Shown: positions 9,212 to 17,676, counted from the stretch's first letter. The stretch is DNA of 19,660 nt from Puniceicoccales bacterium (GCA_031266155.1 JAISBO010000007.1:1-19660), one strand, 5' to 3'. Notes: generated by a model not told the origin, from the sequence alone. Translations and numbers: made by a program.

Positions 9212-11773
9212 CTAAAAATTTTCCATGTCCAATAGCCTATTGTCCTCCAACTTGATGTCTAGGCATAGTCCTTGCATCTCTTTTACGAGAACATTAAACG
9301 ACTGCGGAACTCCCGCATCCAAAGAGGTATCTCCCTTTACTATCGATTCGTAAATCCTTGTCCTTCCCTGTAAATCATCGGATTTAACGGTCAGTAACTC
9401 CTGTAAGGAATAGGCTGCTCCATAGGCCTCAAGTGCCCAAACTTCCATCTCTCCAAACCGCTGACCTCCGTATTGTGCACGACCTCCCAGTGGTTGTTGC
9501 GTTATCAGGCTGTAGGGACCGACGGCACGGGCATGGACTTTGTCGGCAACAAGATGGTTCAGTTTCATCATGTAAATGTAGCCAACCATTACTTTTTGAT
9601 CAAATTTTCTCCCCGTACAACCGTCAAATAAATCAACCTTTCCGCCTGCCGGCAAGCCTGCCTGTTTATATAATTCCTGCATTTTACTTTCTTTAACACC
9701 GTCAAACACGGGAGTTGAAACCGTTATGCCGAGCTTTTTACATACCAGGCCCAGGTGCGTTTCTAAAACCTGTCCAACATTCATACGGCCTGGGACACCG
9801 AGGGGGTTTAATATTATGTCGATGGGAGTCCCATCTTCCAAAAATGGCATATCTTCCGATTTGACAATCTTTGAAACGACACCCTTATTGCCGTGACGGC
9901 CAGCCATTTTATCCCCAACCTGTATCTTTCGTTTGTTTGCGATGAACACTTTAACATTTTTAATGATACCACTGTCGTCGATGTTTCCGGATTCAATGGC
10001 CGCAATCTTATGCAACCTTTCCTTTTCCAAGTCACTAAATTTTGCCTGATATACATCGATAATTTCCATAATCTTGGTTCTAACGGGAGATGCGGCCATC
10101 TTAACATTGCTTCCACAAGCTGCCAATCTGCGCAACAATGTTTTTGTAATTTTTCTATTGGCTGGCAAAATCACTTCTCCACTATCGCTGTCCGTAATAT
10201 CCAATGGAATTTTTTCTCCCAGTAAAATGCTAGAAAATGCTTCCGTTAGGTCATCCCGAATCATATCCGCCTGGGCACGAAATTCCTCGTTTGTCTTTTT
10301 AATTCTTCGCTTGCACTCTATTTCGGAAATATCTTCCCGCTCATTGTCTATCCTGCTAGAAATTTTCACATCCATGACAGTTCCATAGCATCCTGCAGGT
10401 GCCAACAGCGATGAATCCTTAACATCGGCTGCCTTTTCACCAAAAATAGCCCGCAGAAGTTTTTCCTCCGGCGCCAAATCCGTTTCCGTTTTTGGTGTAA
10501 TTTTCCCAACCAGAATATCTCCTGGCTTCACTTCAGCTCCGATCTTAACAATGCCATTTCTGCTCAAATTTTTCAGTGCTTCATCCCCAACATTTGGGAT
10601 ATCCCTCGTTATTTCTTCAGGGCCGAGCTTCGTATCGCGGGCAGACACTTCATACTCTTCTATGTGAATCGATGTAAAAACATCATCCCGAATCATGCGC
10701 TCGTTTAAAATTACCGCATCTTCAAAATTATACCCATTCCATGGCATAAATGCTACGAGAACATTCTTGCCCAGAGCCAATTCACCATTGTCGGTTGCCG
10801 CCCCATCTGCCAAAATATCGCCCACTTCCACCTTTTGATTTTTACTTACCACCGGCCTTTGGTTGAAGCATGTGGACGCATTCGATCGCCAATATTTACG
10901 CAAATGATAAATTTGAATGTTTTTCCCATGGGAGTCATCGGACTCATTAAAATTATCCGGCAATTGTCCATCTTTGGTTACGATAATTCTTGTCCCATCG
11001 ATGGAGGCAACAATACCGTCAGATTTTGCCAGAATCACATGTCCAGAATCACAGGCTAATTTTTTCTCGATTCCAGTTCCAACGAAAGGTGCTTCCGTTA
11101 GCAACAACGGTACTCCCTGGCGTTGCATGTTAGCCCCCATGAGAGCACGACTGGTATCATCATGTTCAAGGAACGGAATCAGCCCGGCAGCAATGGAAAT
11201 TACCTGTTTTGGGGAAACATCCATTAGGTCGACATCATTCGGCTCAACTTCTAAAATTTCACTCGATTTTCTCACGGTAATTTTCCCGGTCAAATTACCA
11301 TTTTCGTCGATGTCAGAATTTGCCTGGGCGATCAATTTGTTTTCTTCCTTATCCGCAGATAGATAAACAACATCGGGCGAAACATGGCCATTATTTACCA
11401 CGCGGTATGGGGTTTCAATGAAACCGAAATCGTTTATGCGCGCATAGGTGCTCAACGAGTTGATTAACCCAATGTTTGGACCTTCCGGTGTTTCAATCGG
11501 ACAAATTCTACCATAGTGTGATGCGTGTACGTCTCTGACTTCCATGCCAGCACGGTCCCGATTCAAACCGCTCGGACCAATGGCGGACAATCTTCTTTTA
11601 TGGGTGAGTTCGGATAACGGATTTATCTGGTCCATAAACTGGGACAATTGACTCCGTGCAAAAAAGTCCCTGATAACGGACATTAGCATTTTTCCGTTGA
11701 TTAATTTTTGTGCCGAAAGTATGTCAACGCTTTGATTTAGCAGTGACATTTTTTCTCGGATTACCCTTTCCAT
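9212..11773 (-). CDS. rpoB: RNA polymerase beta subunit, C-terminal part (split rpoB)
   Basis: This 853-aa part begins MERVIREKM, aligning with E. coli beta from about residue 471 (VERAVKERL). It contains rifampicin cluster I (SQLSQFMDQINPLSELTHKRRLSAIGP, with D516, H526 and S531 equivalents kept and N518 replaced by Ile), the ETPEGPNIGLINSL block, FMPWNGYNFEDAV, KLGPEEITRDIPN, the catalytic-centre block GDKMAGRHGNKG, and the normal C-terminus SFNVLVKEMQGL. It therefore carries all active-centre contributions of beta. Its ATG (11773-11771) is in the same frame as the upstream N-terminal part, separated by TGA GCT CGC. A sequence resembling an SD (GGGTGAG, 11785-11779) overlaps that TGA six bases before the ATG, so independent initiation or termination-reinitiation is possible. 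Readthrough giving one 1260-residue chain is the alternative. Confidence 0.93.
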   Translation of the reverse strand: MERVIREKMSLLNQSVDILSAQKLINGKMLMSVIRDFFARSQLSQFMDQINPLSELTHKRRLSAIGPSGLNRDRAGMEVRDVHASHYGRICPIETPEGPNIGLINSLSTYARINDFGFIETPYRVVNNGHVSPDVVYLSADKEENKLIAQANSDIDENGNLTGKITVRKSSEILEVEPNDVDLMDVSPKQVISIAAGLIPFLEHDDTSRALMGANMQRQGVPLLLTEAPFVGTGIEKKLACDSGHVILAKSDGIVASIDGTRIIVTKDGQLPDNFNESDDSHGKNIQIYHLRKYWRSNASTCFNQRPVVSKNQKVEVGDILADGAATDNGELALGKNVLVAFMPWNGYNFEDAVILNERMIRDDVFTSIHIEEYEVSARDTKLGPEEITRDIPNVGDEALKNLSRNGIVKIGAEVKPGDILVGKITPKTETDLAPEEKLLRAIFGEKAADVKDSSLLAPAGCYGTVMDVKISSRIDNEREDISEIECKRRIKKTNEEFRAQADMIRDDLTEAFSSILLGEKIPLDITDSDSGEVILPANRKITKTLLRRLAACGSNVKMAASPVRTKIMEIIDVYQAKFSDLEKERLHKIAAIESGNIDDSGIIKNVKVFIANKRKIQVGDKMAGRHGNKGVVSKIVKSEDMPFLEDGTPIDIILNPLGVPGRMNVGQVLETHLGLVCKKLGITVSTPVFDGVKESKMQELYKQAGLPAGGKVDLFDGCTGRKFDQKVMVGYIYMMKLNHLVADKVHARAVGPYSLITQQPLGGRAQYGGQRFGEMEVWALEAYGAAYSLQELLTVKSDDLQGRTRIYESIVKGDTSLDAGVPQSFNVLVKEMQGLCLDIKLEDNRLLDMENF

Positions 11774-11785
11774 GCGAGCTCACCC
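11771..11785 (-). other. In-frame TGA with SD-like overlap that splits rpoB
   Basis: The minus strand reads GGG TGA GCT CGC ATG in one continuous frame. The TGA (11782-11780) stands where E. coli beta has Leu468 in RVGLVRVERA; the residues on both sides (RIG and ARMERV) align without a gap. GGTGA matches the sequence complementary to the 16S rRNA 3' end and lies six bases before the ATG. A TTA-to-TGA change would explain the stop if Leu was ancestral. Confidence 0.85.
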
Positions 11786-12997
11786 AATGCGACATTGATT
11801 AATCAAGAGTTCGCCGACTCCCCGAATCCTTCTACTTCCCAAACTATCAATATCGTCGATGGAACCGCCTTCGCCGGATCGAAGTAAACACAGATATTTT
11901 GTTGCCGCCACAATGTCGTCTACGCCTACTAGAATGTCGCTCAAATCTTTGCGTAATCCCAACTTGCTGTTGATTTTATACCTTCCAATTTTGCTGAGAT
12001 CGTAGCGTTTACTATCCTTAAAACTGCGAGCAAAAAATGCTTGTGCATTTTGCAAATTCAGAGGTTCTCCGGGCCTAAAATGCCTATAAATTTCATAGAG
12101 TGCCTCTTCGCCGTTCCGCGTCGTATCCTTTTTCAGGCTGCGAATTATTAGTCCGCCGTCTTCCGAAACATTTACGACCGAAATGGTGGTAATGCCAGCT
12201 TCGATGAAACTTTTTAACATGCCTTTGCCCAAGGGTTCGTAGGCCCGTGCCAAGACGATACCATGTTCCACATCTATTACATCATCCGTCAAAACGATAT
12301 CGACCAAAGACTCTTCCTTGACTAATCGATCTACGCCAACCTCTTGCAGTTTGTAAAAAACCGACAATATTTCCCGGTCCGAGCTATAGCCAAATGCCCG
12401 CAACAAAGTCGTTAGGAGAAACCGACGACGCCTACGACGCCTGTCCAAATAAACATACAAAAGGTCATTCTGGTCATTTTGTACCTCTATCCAAGTTCCG
12501 CGATCAGGCATTATGCGGAATGCATGCAACAATTTTCCCGTCGCATGGGTGGAGACTTCGAAGCAAATGCCCGGAGACCTGTGCAGTTGACTGACAACAA
12601 CACGTTCCGTCCCACTAATCACAAACGAACCGCGTTCGCTCATTAGCGGGATTTCCCCTATATAGATTTCTTCCTCCCTCGAATCATCACCACTGGAAAG
12701 CTTTAGGCGCAAAAACAATGGGGCGGCGTAGGTTCGACTTTCCTTGATACAGAACCCCTCAGAGTATTTAGCCGGAGCGACCCTATAGGACACATAATTC
12801 AACGAGGCTGTTCCATCATAGCTTTCGATGGGAAACGTTCGCCTAAAAACCGCTTCTAGTCCAACATCTTGCCGGTCCTTCGCTTCCACATCAGCCTGTA
12901 AAAATTCTTTAAATGAATTTATCTGTGCTTCAATGAGATAAGGTGGAGTTATTATTTCTTTTAAACTTCCGAAACTAACGCGATTTTTGTCCATCAT
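11780..12997 (-). CDS. rpoB: RNA polymerase beta subunit, N-terminal part (split rpoB)
   Basis: This part covers the protrusion and lobe regions of beta. It starts with the usual N-terminal block (VSFGSLKEIITPPYLIEAQINSFKEFLQ), includes EEIYIGEIPLMSERGSFVISGTERVVVSQLHRSPG and the lobe region, and ends in RRIRGVGELLINQCRIG, which aligns with E. coli RRIRSVGEMAENQFRVG up to residue 467. Translation stops at an in-frame TGA. I chose the ATG at 12997 (405 aa) because MMDKNRVSFG matches the usual start; the frame is open back to a TTG at 13018 that has no SD, whereas GAGGA lies 14 bases before the ATG. An unusual run of seven arginines (DRRRRRRRF) sits where homologues have a mixed Arg/Lys run. 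Alone this fragment has no catalytic residues. Confidence 0.93.
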   Translation of the reverse strand: MMDKNRVSFGSLKEIITPPYLIEAQINSFKEFLQADVEAKDRQDVGLEAVFRRTFPIESYDGTASLNYVSYRVAPAKYSEGFCIKESRTYAAPLFLRLKLSSGDDSREEEIYIGEIPLMSERGSFVISGTERVVVSQLHRSPGICFEVSTHATGKLLHAFRIMPDRGTWIEVQNDQNDLLYVYLDRRRRRRRFLLTTLLRAFGYSSDREILSVFYKLQEVGVDRLVKEESLVDIVLTDDVIDVEHGIVLARAYEPLGKGMLKSFIEAGITTISVVNVSEDGGLIIRSLKKDTTRNGEEALYEIYRHFRPGEPLNLQNAQAFFARSFKDSKRYDLSKIGRYKINSKLGLRKDLSDILVGVDDIVAATKYLCLLRSGEGGSIDDIDSLGSRRIRGVGELLINQCRIG

Positions 12998-13099
12998 AGG
13001 ATGTAATGATTTCCTCAAAATTTTTACATAAACTGTTCAACCATAGTCTCCCTTACCGTACTTATACCAAATACAATAAAAAAGACCACAGCTTTTCCC

Positions 13100-13134
13100 A
13101 AAAAAAGATCATATGATTGAAAACAATCACATGG
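13100..13134 (-). terminator. rplL-rpoB intergenic hairpin with U-tract (likely attenuator)
   Basis: On the minus strand CATGTGATTG (13133-13124) pairs with CAATCATATG (13119-13110) in 10 bp including one G-U, around a TTTT loop. It is followed by ATC and seven T residues (13106-13100). It begins eight bases after the rplL stop and about 100 bases before rpoB. A partial terminator at this place is known in E. coli, where it lowers rpoBC expression relative to the ribosomal proteins; the same role is inferred here. Confidence 0.7.
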
Positions 13135-13140
13135 AGAAAG

Positions 13141-13530
13141 CTACTTCAGCTCAACGGTTGCGCCGGCAGCTTCTAATTTTTTCTTTATTTCCTCTGCATC
13201 AGCCTTTGAAACCGCCTCTTTCACAGTTTTTGGAGCCCCTTCGACGAGATCTTTAGCTTCCTTTAATCCAAGTCCTGCGACCTCACGGACCGCTTTGATG
13301 ACTTCAATCTTTTTATCGCCTGTCGCTTTTAGCACGACTTCGAACTCAGTTTTCTCTTCTGCGGCAGGTGAATCCGCTGCAGCTGTTGCCGCAACGGTTG
13401 CAACCGCTGCTACCGGTGCTGCTGCACTGACACCCCACTTAGTCTCCAAGTCCTTAACCAAGGAAGCGATCTCCAATACCGACTGTTCACTCAGCCAATC
13501 TATTACCTGTTCTTTTGTTATACTTGCCAT
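13141..13530 (-). CDS. rplL: Ribosomal protein bL12 (L7/L12)
   Basis: bL12 forms the multicopy stalk of the 50S subunit that recruits translational GTPases, bound through uL10. The 129-aa protein has the N-terminal dimerisation region (ITKEQVIDWLSEQSVLEIASLVKDLE), an Ala/Pro/Val-rich hinge (about residues 36-57), and the canonical C-terminal domain (KTEFEVVLKATGDKKIEVIKAVREV, then GLGLKEAKDLVEGAPKTVKE). I chose the ATG at 13530 because MASITKEQ is the usual start and GAAAGGAAAG lies directly upstream. The frame stays open 15 codons further to an ATG at 13575, but that extension has no homology-like content. It follows rplJ by 89 bp and precedes the attenuator-like hairpin. Confidence 0.97.
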   Translation of the reverse strand: MASITKEQVIDWLSEQSVLEIASLVKDLETKWGVSAAAPVAAVATVAATAAADSPAAEEKTEFEVVLKATGDKKIEVIKAVREVAGLGLKEAKDLVEGAPKTVKEAVSKADAEEIKKKLEAAGATVELK

Positions 13531-13619
13531 TTTCTTTCCTTTCGAAATTTCGCTAGCGGCATCACCAAACGCCATTTAAGAAAAATTTTTCCTAGCAAAG
13601 TTTCATTTTTTGAAAAATT

Positions 13620-14132
13620 CTATAATCTCGCCTTGGCCTGCAACACATTCAATATTCCCTGAGGAACAGCATTCATCGTCCGCACCAACTTCGTTGCCGG
13701 AGTATTTAGCAATGCCAAAAACTTTGCACGCAAAATATCCATTCCGGGAAGTTCCGCCAACATGCTTATGTCTTGCAAACTAAGCAGTTTGCCGCTAAGC
13801 AAACCTCCACGCATGGCCAATTTTTCTTCCTTACTATTTTTATGAAACTCCTTTAGCAATTTCGCTATTCCAGCGGGATTTTTTCCGCCAACAACGAGGG
13901 CTATTTGTCCTTCGAAACCGCCGGCCGGCATCGGCAATGACCTTTCCTCGGTTGCTTTTTTCAGCAGAGACTTTTTTACAACATGAAATTCACCCTGTTC
14001 CGGGCGTAATTTTTGGCGCAATTTGGAAACATCGGAAACCGTTACGCCGCGAAAATCTGTAAAAAATACATAGTCCGATTTGTCGAGATGCTTCTCTATC
14101 TCTCCAACCAAAAGTTTCTTTTCGTTTCTCAT
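13620..14132 (-). CDS. rplJ: Ribosomal protein uL10
   Basis: uL10 is the base of the L12 stalk and binds 23S rRNA near the GTPase centre. The 170-residue length is typical. The N-terminal globular part shows SDYVFFTDFRGVTVSDVSKLRQKLR and FHVVKKSLLKKA, the usual RNA-binding block. The C-terminal helix that docks bL12 dimers is the stretch around MDILRAKFLALLNTPATKLVRTMNAVPQG. It starts 8 bases after the rplA stop. In many bacteria uL10 or its L12 complex represses its own mRNA, but the short gap leaves little room for a separate leader here, and I see no obvious binding structure. Confidence 0.96.
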   Translation of the reverse strand: MRNEKKLLVGEIEKHLDKSDYVFFTDFRGVTVSDVSKLRQKLRPEQGEFHVVKKSLLKKATEERSLPMPAGGFEGQIALVVGGKNPAGIAKLLKEFHKNSKEEKLAMRGGLLSGKLLSLQDISMLAELPGMDILRAKFLALLNTPATKLVRTMNAVPQGILNVLQAKARL

Positions 14133-14140
14133 TTTTTTCC

Positions 14141-14833
14141 CTAAAACTTTCCAAATATTTTCTGTGACAATCTAATACCCGGCGTCATGGTTCCTGCTAT
14201 GGTCATCGATTCCACAAATTTACCACGAAACTCTGCCGGACGCATCTTCGATAGAACGTCTATGGCAATGTCGCAATTTTCCACTAATTTTGGTTCGGCA
14301 AACGACCGTTTGCCTATCACAATTGCCAAATTAGCAGTTTTATCCATCTTAAATTCTACCCGCCCAGCTTTTACTGCTTGAATTGCAGAAGGCAAATCAT
14401 CTGAAACGGTACCGGTTTTGGGGTTGGGCATTAAACCCCGTGGTCCCAAAATCCTAGCAGCGGAACGGACCTCTTTCATGGCCGATGTTGTTGCGACGGC
14501 CACATCGAAATCCAACCAACCGTCGTTAATTTTTTGTAAAACATCGTTCAGTCCTGCCTCATCGGCTCCCGCAGCCAACGCGCTTGCCGGATCATCGGTA
14601 AACGCTAGCACTTTTACCCTTCGGCCACTACCATGTGGCAATGAAACAGTCCCACGAACCATTTGATCGCTTTGCTTTGGATCTACGCCCAGGTGGACAG
14701 ACAACACAACGGTTTCATCAAACTTTGTTTTTGGCATTTTCTTCAGCAGTTCAATGGCCTCCGATACGGAATATCCACTCCCCAGTTCGGAAACCTCCAG
14801 TGCTTTAGTATATCGTTTGCTTGGTTTTTTCAT
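14141..14833 (-). CDS. rplA: Ribosomal protein uL1
   Basis: uL1 binds 23S rRNA in the mobile L1 stalk next to the E-site tRNA. The 230-aa protein has the expected blocks: KPSKRYTKALE at the start, FDETVVLSVHLGVDPKQSDQMVRGTVSLPHG, the conserved GPRGLMPNPKTGTV (about 130-143), VEFKMDKTANLAIVIGKRSF, and C-terminal FVESMTIAGTMTPGIRL. Length and domain order are normal. It lies 9 bases after rplK. In other bacteria uL1 represses the rplK-rplA mRNA; no matching stem-loop was found in the very short spacers here. Confidence 0.97.
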   Translation of the reverse strand: MKKPSKRYTKALEVSELGSGYSVSEAIELLKKMPKTKFDETVVLSVHLGVDPKQSDQMVRGTVSLPHGSGRRVKVLAFTDDPASALAAGADEAGLNDVLQKINDGWLDFDVAVATTSAMKEVRSAARILGPRGLMPNPKTGTVSDDLPSAIQAVKAGRVEFKMDKTANLAIVIGKRSFAEPKLVENCDIAIDVLSKMRPAEFRGKFVESMTIAGTMTPGIRLSQKIFGKF

Positions 14834-14842
14834 AAACTTATT

Positions 14843-15268
14843 TTATTTGATGACCTCAATTCCCATGCTTCTGGCTGTCCCTTCAATTATTTTAGCCGCC
14901 TGTTCAATCGAATTGGCGTTCAAATCTTCCTTCTTAATATTGGCAATTTCCATAACCTGGGCCGCTGTGACTTTCCCGACTTTGTCACGATTTGGAACCC
15001 CCGATGCCTTTTCTATGCCAGCGGCTTTTTTGAGCAAGACCGCAGCAGGGGGAGATTTAAGGATGAAACTAAATGTTTTATCCGCATAAACCGATATGAC
15101 CACCGGCAAAATCATTCCATTTTGGTCCTTCGTTTTGGCATTAAATTCTTTACAAAAGCCCATAATATTTATGCCGGCCGCTCCCAATGCTGGACCAACC
15201 GGAGGCGCAGGATTTGCAGCACCGGCGGGCAGCTGCAACTTTATCTCTTTGATAACCTTCTTTGCCAT
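14843..15268 (-). CDS. rplK: Ribosomal protein uL11
   Basis: uL11 sits at the GTPase-associated centre of the 50S subunit and binds the 23S rRNA thiostrepton region. The 141 residues are standard length. Visible blocks are IKLQLPAGAANPAPPVGPALG (proline-rich N-terminal switch helix region), GINIMGFCKEFNAKT, and a C-terminal rRNA-binding domain with GVPNRDKVGKVTAAQVMEIANIK and EGTARSMGIEV. Nothing unusual is visible. It starts 18 bases after nusG, with AGGAG seven bases before its ATG. Confidence 0.97.
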   Translation of the reverse strand: MAKKVIKEIKLQLPAGAANPAPPVGPALGAAGINIMGFCKEFNAKTKDQNGMILPVVISVYADKTFSFILKSPPAAVLLKKAAGIEKASGVPNRDKVGKVTAAQVMEIANIKKEDLNANSIEQAAKIIEGTARSMGIEVIK

Positions 15269-15286
15269 TTTTTACTCCTAAAAACT

Positions 15287-15901
15287 TTAATTTTCTCTGT
15301 CAGCGCATCGTCTAACTTGCCAAAATTCTAAATCGACTGGAGTCGAACGACCAAACATCGAAACATTTACGCGCAGCCGACCCTCTTCCGTATCAATACC
15401 TTCTATCGTTCCTGTCAAGTTTAAAAATGGACCATCGTTAATTTTTACGGTTTCGCCCAGGTCATAGGCAACTTTGGGAATGCTTTGCCCGCTAACAGCT
15501 TCAACCTTTGCTAAAATGTTGTCAATTTCATCCTGTTTTAATTCAACGGGATTTCGGTCTCCGATGAACCTAACGACCCCCGGGACATTTTTTACAAGAG
15601 AAACAGGTTCATCGAGAAACTTGCCGTCGGCGTCATACATTTTCATCTTAATAAAGACATAGCCTGGATAAAATTTTCTCACGCGGGAATGTTTTTTGCC
15701 ATTTTTTATCTCCGTAACTTTCTCAGCCGGAACTAGTACTTCCTGAATAATATCTTCAAAATTATGCTCCTTTTCGAGAATATGGATGGTATCCTTAACT
15801 TTGCTTTCCTGATTTGACAAAGTCTGCAAAACAAACCATCTTGGTAGCAACATCTTTTCGTCAAACACAGTCTCAAGCTCTTCTAATGTCTCGTCATCCA
15901 T
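15287..15901 (-). CDS. nusG: Transcription elongation/antitermination factor NusG
   Basis: NusG binds the beta-prime clamp and beta lobe of elongating RNA polymerase and links it to Rho or the ribosome. The N-terminal NGN domain begins at RWFVLQTLSNQESKV (residues 21-35) and includes RKFYPGYVFIKM (74-85) and NVPGVVRFIGDRNPV. The C-terminal KOW domain covers DLGETVKINDGPFLNLTGTIEGID onward. A 20-residue acidic extension (MDDETLEELETVFDEKM) precedes the NGN domain. Total length is 204 aa, slightly above the E. coli protein. It follows secE by 6 bases, the standard secE-nusG pair. Because its binding surface includes beta, the split rpoB makes this neighbour relevant. Confidence 0.96.
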   Translation of the reverse strand: MDDETLEELETVFDEKMLLPRWFVLQTLSNQESKVKDTIHILEKEHNFEDIIQEVLVPAEKVTEIKNGKKHSRVRKFYPGYVFIKMKMYDADGKFLDEPVSLVKNVPGVVRFIGDRNPVELKQDEIDNILAKVEAVSGQSIPKVAYDLGETVKINDGPFLNLTGTIEGIDTEEGRLRVNVSMFGRSTPVDLEFWQVRRCADREN

Positions 15902-15907
15902 TCTATT

Positions 15908-16105
15908 CTAACCTCTAACGCATTTGATCATAAAATCTACGACATTGAAAAGTGAAAAATCTATTATGCTCACATAAAAACTAATCAAAAACATACCAAC
16001 TATGACAACGATGGTAGATTTTCCCAATTCCTTTTTCACAGGCCAAGCTGCTTTCTTGAGCTCATCCAATGTTTCAGCAAAAAAACGTTTCGTCTTCCCT
16101 AACAT
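15908..16105 (-). CDS. secE: SecE, preprotein translocase subunit
   Basis: SecE is the essential small membrane subunit clamping SecY in the SecYEG channel. The 65-aa protein is the short, single-span form: an amphipathic cytoplasmic helix with the hallmark ETLDELKKAAWPVKKELGKST (residues 11-31), then one hydrophobic segment (about 31-52, STIVVIVGMFLISFYVSIIDF) and a short tail. Position between tRNA-Trp and nusG is the conserved context. The start codon ATG at 16105 has no strong SD visible; the tRNA-Trp gene ends 24 bases upstream, so its mRNA is probably generated from a tRNA-containing transcript. Confidence 0.95.
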   Translation of the reverse strand: MLGKTKRFFAETLDELKKAAWPVKKELGKSTIVVIVGMFLISFYVSIIDFSLFNVVDFMIKCVRG

Positions 16106-16129
16106 ACATCACTCTCTTCATAGAAACCA

Positions 16130-16205
<76 letters not shown>

Positions 16206-16278
16206 TTGATTTCAAACAATTAACTAACCATATTTTTTTAAACGGCAAAATAGCGTACAGGCTTTCCTTAAATATTTG

Positions 16279-17469
16279 TCAGGCTATTACTTCCGTGATG
16301 CGTCCTGCCCCTATGGTACGACCCCCTTCGCGGATAGCAAAGCGTTGTCCCTTTTCCATGGCTATCTGTTTTTGCAGAAGCAATTCTATGCCCAAATTAT
16401 CCCCTGGCATTACCATTTCCCTGCCTTCCGGCAAATTAACAATACCCGTGACATCGGCTGTTCCAAAATAAAACTGAGGCCGGTATCCATTGAAAAATGG
16501 AGTATGGCGCCCTCCCTCATCTTTGGTTAGGACATATATTTCAGCCTTTGCCTTTGTATGTGGGTGAATTGATCCGATCTTGGCCAACACCTGCCCCCGC
16601 TCAACACCTTCTTTATCAATGCCACGCAAAAGTATTCCCACATTATCTCCAGCTTGCCCCCTATCTAACAGTTTGCGAAACATTTCAATGCCCGTGCATG
16701 TGGTTTTTACCGTATCGCGCAATCCGACGATTTCGACTTCCTCTCCGACCCTGACAGCCCCACGTTCGATGCGGCCCGTTGCGACAGTTCCCCTTCCCGT
16801 GATCGAGAAAACATCTTCAATGGCCATTAGGAATGGCATATCTACGTTCCTGACGGGTTCTGGAATGTCATTGTCGATTGCATTCAGCAACTCACCAATG
16901 GCCTTAACTCCTTCCGGCTTGCCTTCCAGCGCTGCCAAAGCAGACCCACGAATAATGGTGACCTTATCGCCGGGATATTCATATTTATTCAAAAGTTCAC
17001 GAACTTCCATCTCGACCAAGTCGAGCAATTCCGGATCATCCAAAAGGTCAACCTTATTTAAGAACACAACCAGGTTTGGGACTCCCACTTGGCGAGCGAG
17101 CAATATGTGCTCACGGGTTTGGGGCATAGGGCCGTCGTAGGCACTGACGACCAAAATCGCTCCGTCCATTTGAGCGGCTCCAGTAATCATGTTCTTGACA
17201 AAGTCGGCATGCCCTGGACAGTCGACGTGGGCGTAGTGACGAAGATCTGTCTGATACTCAACGTGCGATACGGCAATCGTGACAGTTTTGCTAGAATCAC
17301 GGACCGTTCCGCCTTTGGTAACATCAGCATAGGACTTGAATTCGGCCAATTTCTTGTCCGACTGTACTTTTAATATAGCCGTTGTTAACGTTGACTTTCC
17401 ATGGTCAACGTGCCCTATGGTTCCAACATTTACGTGGGGCTTATTCCGTTCGAAGGTTTCTTTCGCCAT
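16279..17469 (-). CDS. tuf: Elongation factor Tu
   Basis: EF-Tu is the GTPase that brings aminoacyl-tRNA to the ribosome. The 396-aa protein has all three domains. P-loop GHVDHGKS is at residues 19-26 (the usual second Thr-type position is Ser26), DCPGHAD at 83-89, NKVD at 138-141, and GSAL near 174; domain 2 (GRGTVATGRIERG) and domain 3 (EGGRHTPFFNGYRPQFYF, FAIREGGRTIGAG) are canonical. Switch I is not: residues 51-70 read TKGGTVRDSSKTVTIAVSHV where most EF-Tu have a PEEKARGITI block; only the Mg2+-coordinating Thr position (T64) is kept. The start has a good SD (AAAGGAAACAAA-ATG). The stop is TGA. Only 53 bp separate it from tRNA-Thr upstream, so they are likely cotranscribed. Confidence 0.98.
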   Translation of the reverse strand: MAKETFERNKPHVNVGTIGHVDHGKSTLTTAILKVQSDKKLAEFKSYADVTKGGTVRDSSKTVTIAVSHVEYQTDLRHYAHVDCPGHADFVKNMITGAAQMDGAILVVSAYDGPMPQTREHILLARQVGVPNLVVFLNKVDLLDDPELLDLVEMEVRELLNKYEYPGDKVTIIRGSALAALEGKPEGVKAIGELLNAIDNDIPEPVRNVDMPFLMAIEDVFSITGRGTVATGRIERGAVRVGEEVEIVGLRDTVKTTCTGIEMFRKLLDRGQAGDNVGILLRGIDKEGVERGQVLAKIGSIHPHTKAKAEIYVLTKDEGGRHTPFFNGYRPQFYFGTADVTGIVNLPEGREMVMPGDNLGIELLLQKQIAMEKGQRFAIREGGRTIGAGRITEVIA

Positions 17470-17522
17470 TTTGTTTCCTTTTTTATTTTTTTATATTTAT
17501 ATAAAACTCAAATTTTAAACTC

Positions 17523-17598
<76 letters not shown>

Positions 17599-17645
17599 GC
17601 CCGCCATTGACAACGCCACGACGACGCGTACGTTACCTAGGACCA

Positions 17646-17675
17646 ATTATCCGCAATTTGCAAGGTCACGGACAA
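17646..17675 (-). promoter_or_regulatory. Candidate sigma-70 promoter of the tRNA-Thr/tuf operon
   Basis: The minus strand has TTGTCC (17675-17670), an 18-base spacer and GATAAT (17651-17646), matching the -35 and -10 consensus at 4/6 and 5/6. A start about seven bases downstream would leave a leader of roughly 40 bases before tRNA-Thr. The same boxes and spacing recur in the duplicated copy (TTGCCC-18-GATAAT). The spacer length and modest -35 limit confidence. Confidence 0.45.
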
Positions 17676-17676
17676 A

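Noticed and set aside
11780..11782. TGA decoded as Trp throughout the genome
   Set aside because: TGA is the stop of tuf, rpoC and sufB, no other internal TGA was needed in conserved genes, the tRNA-Trp has anticodon CCA, and the aligned residue is Leu.
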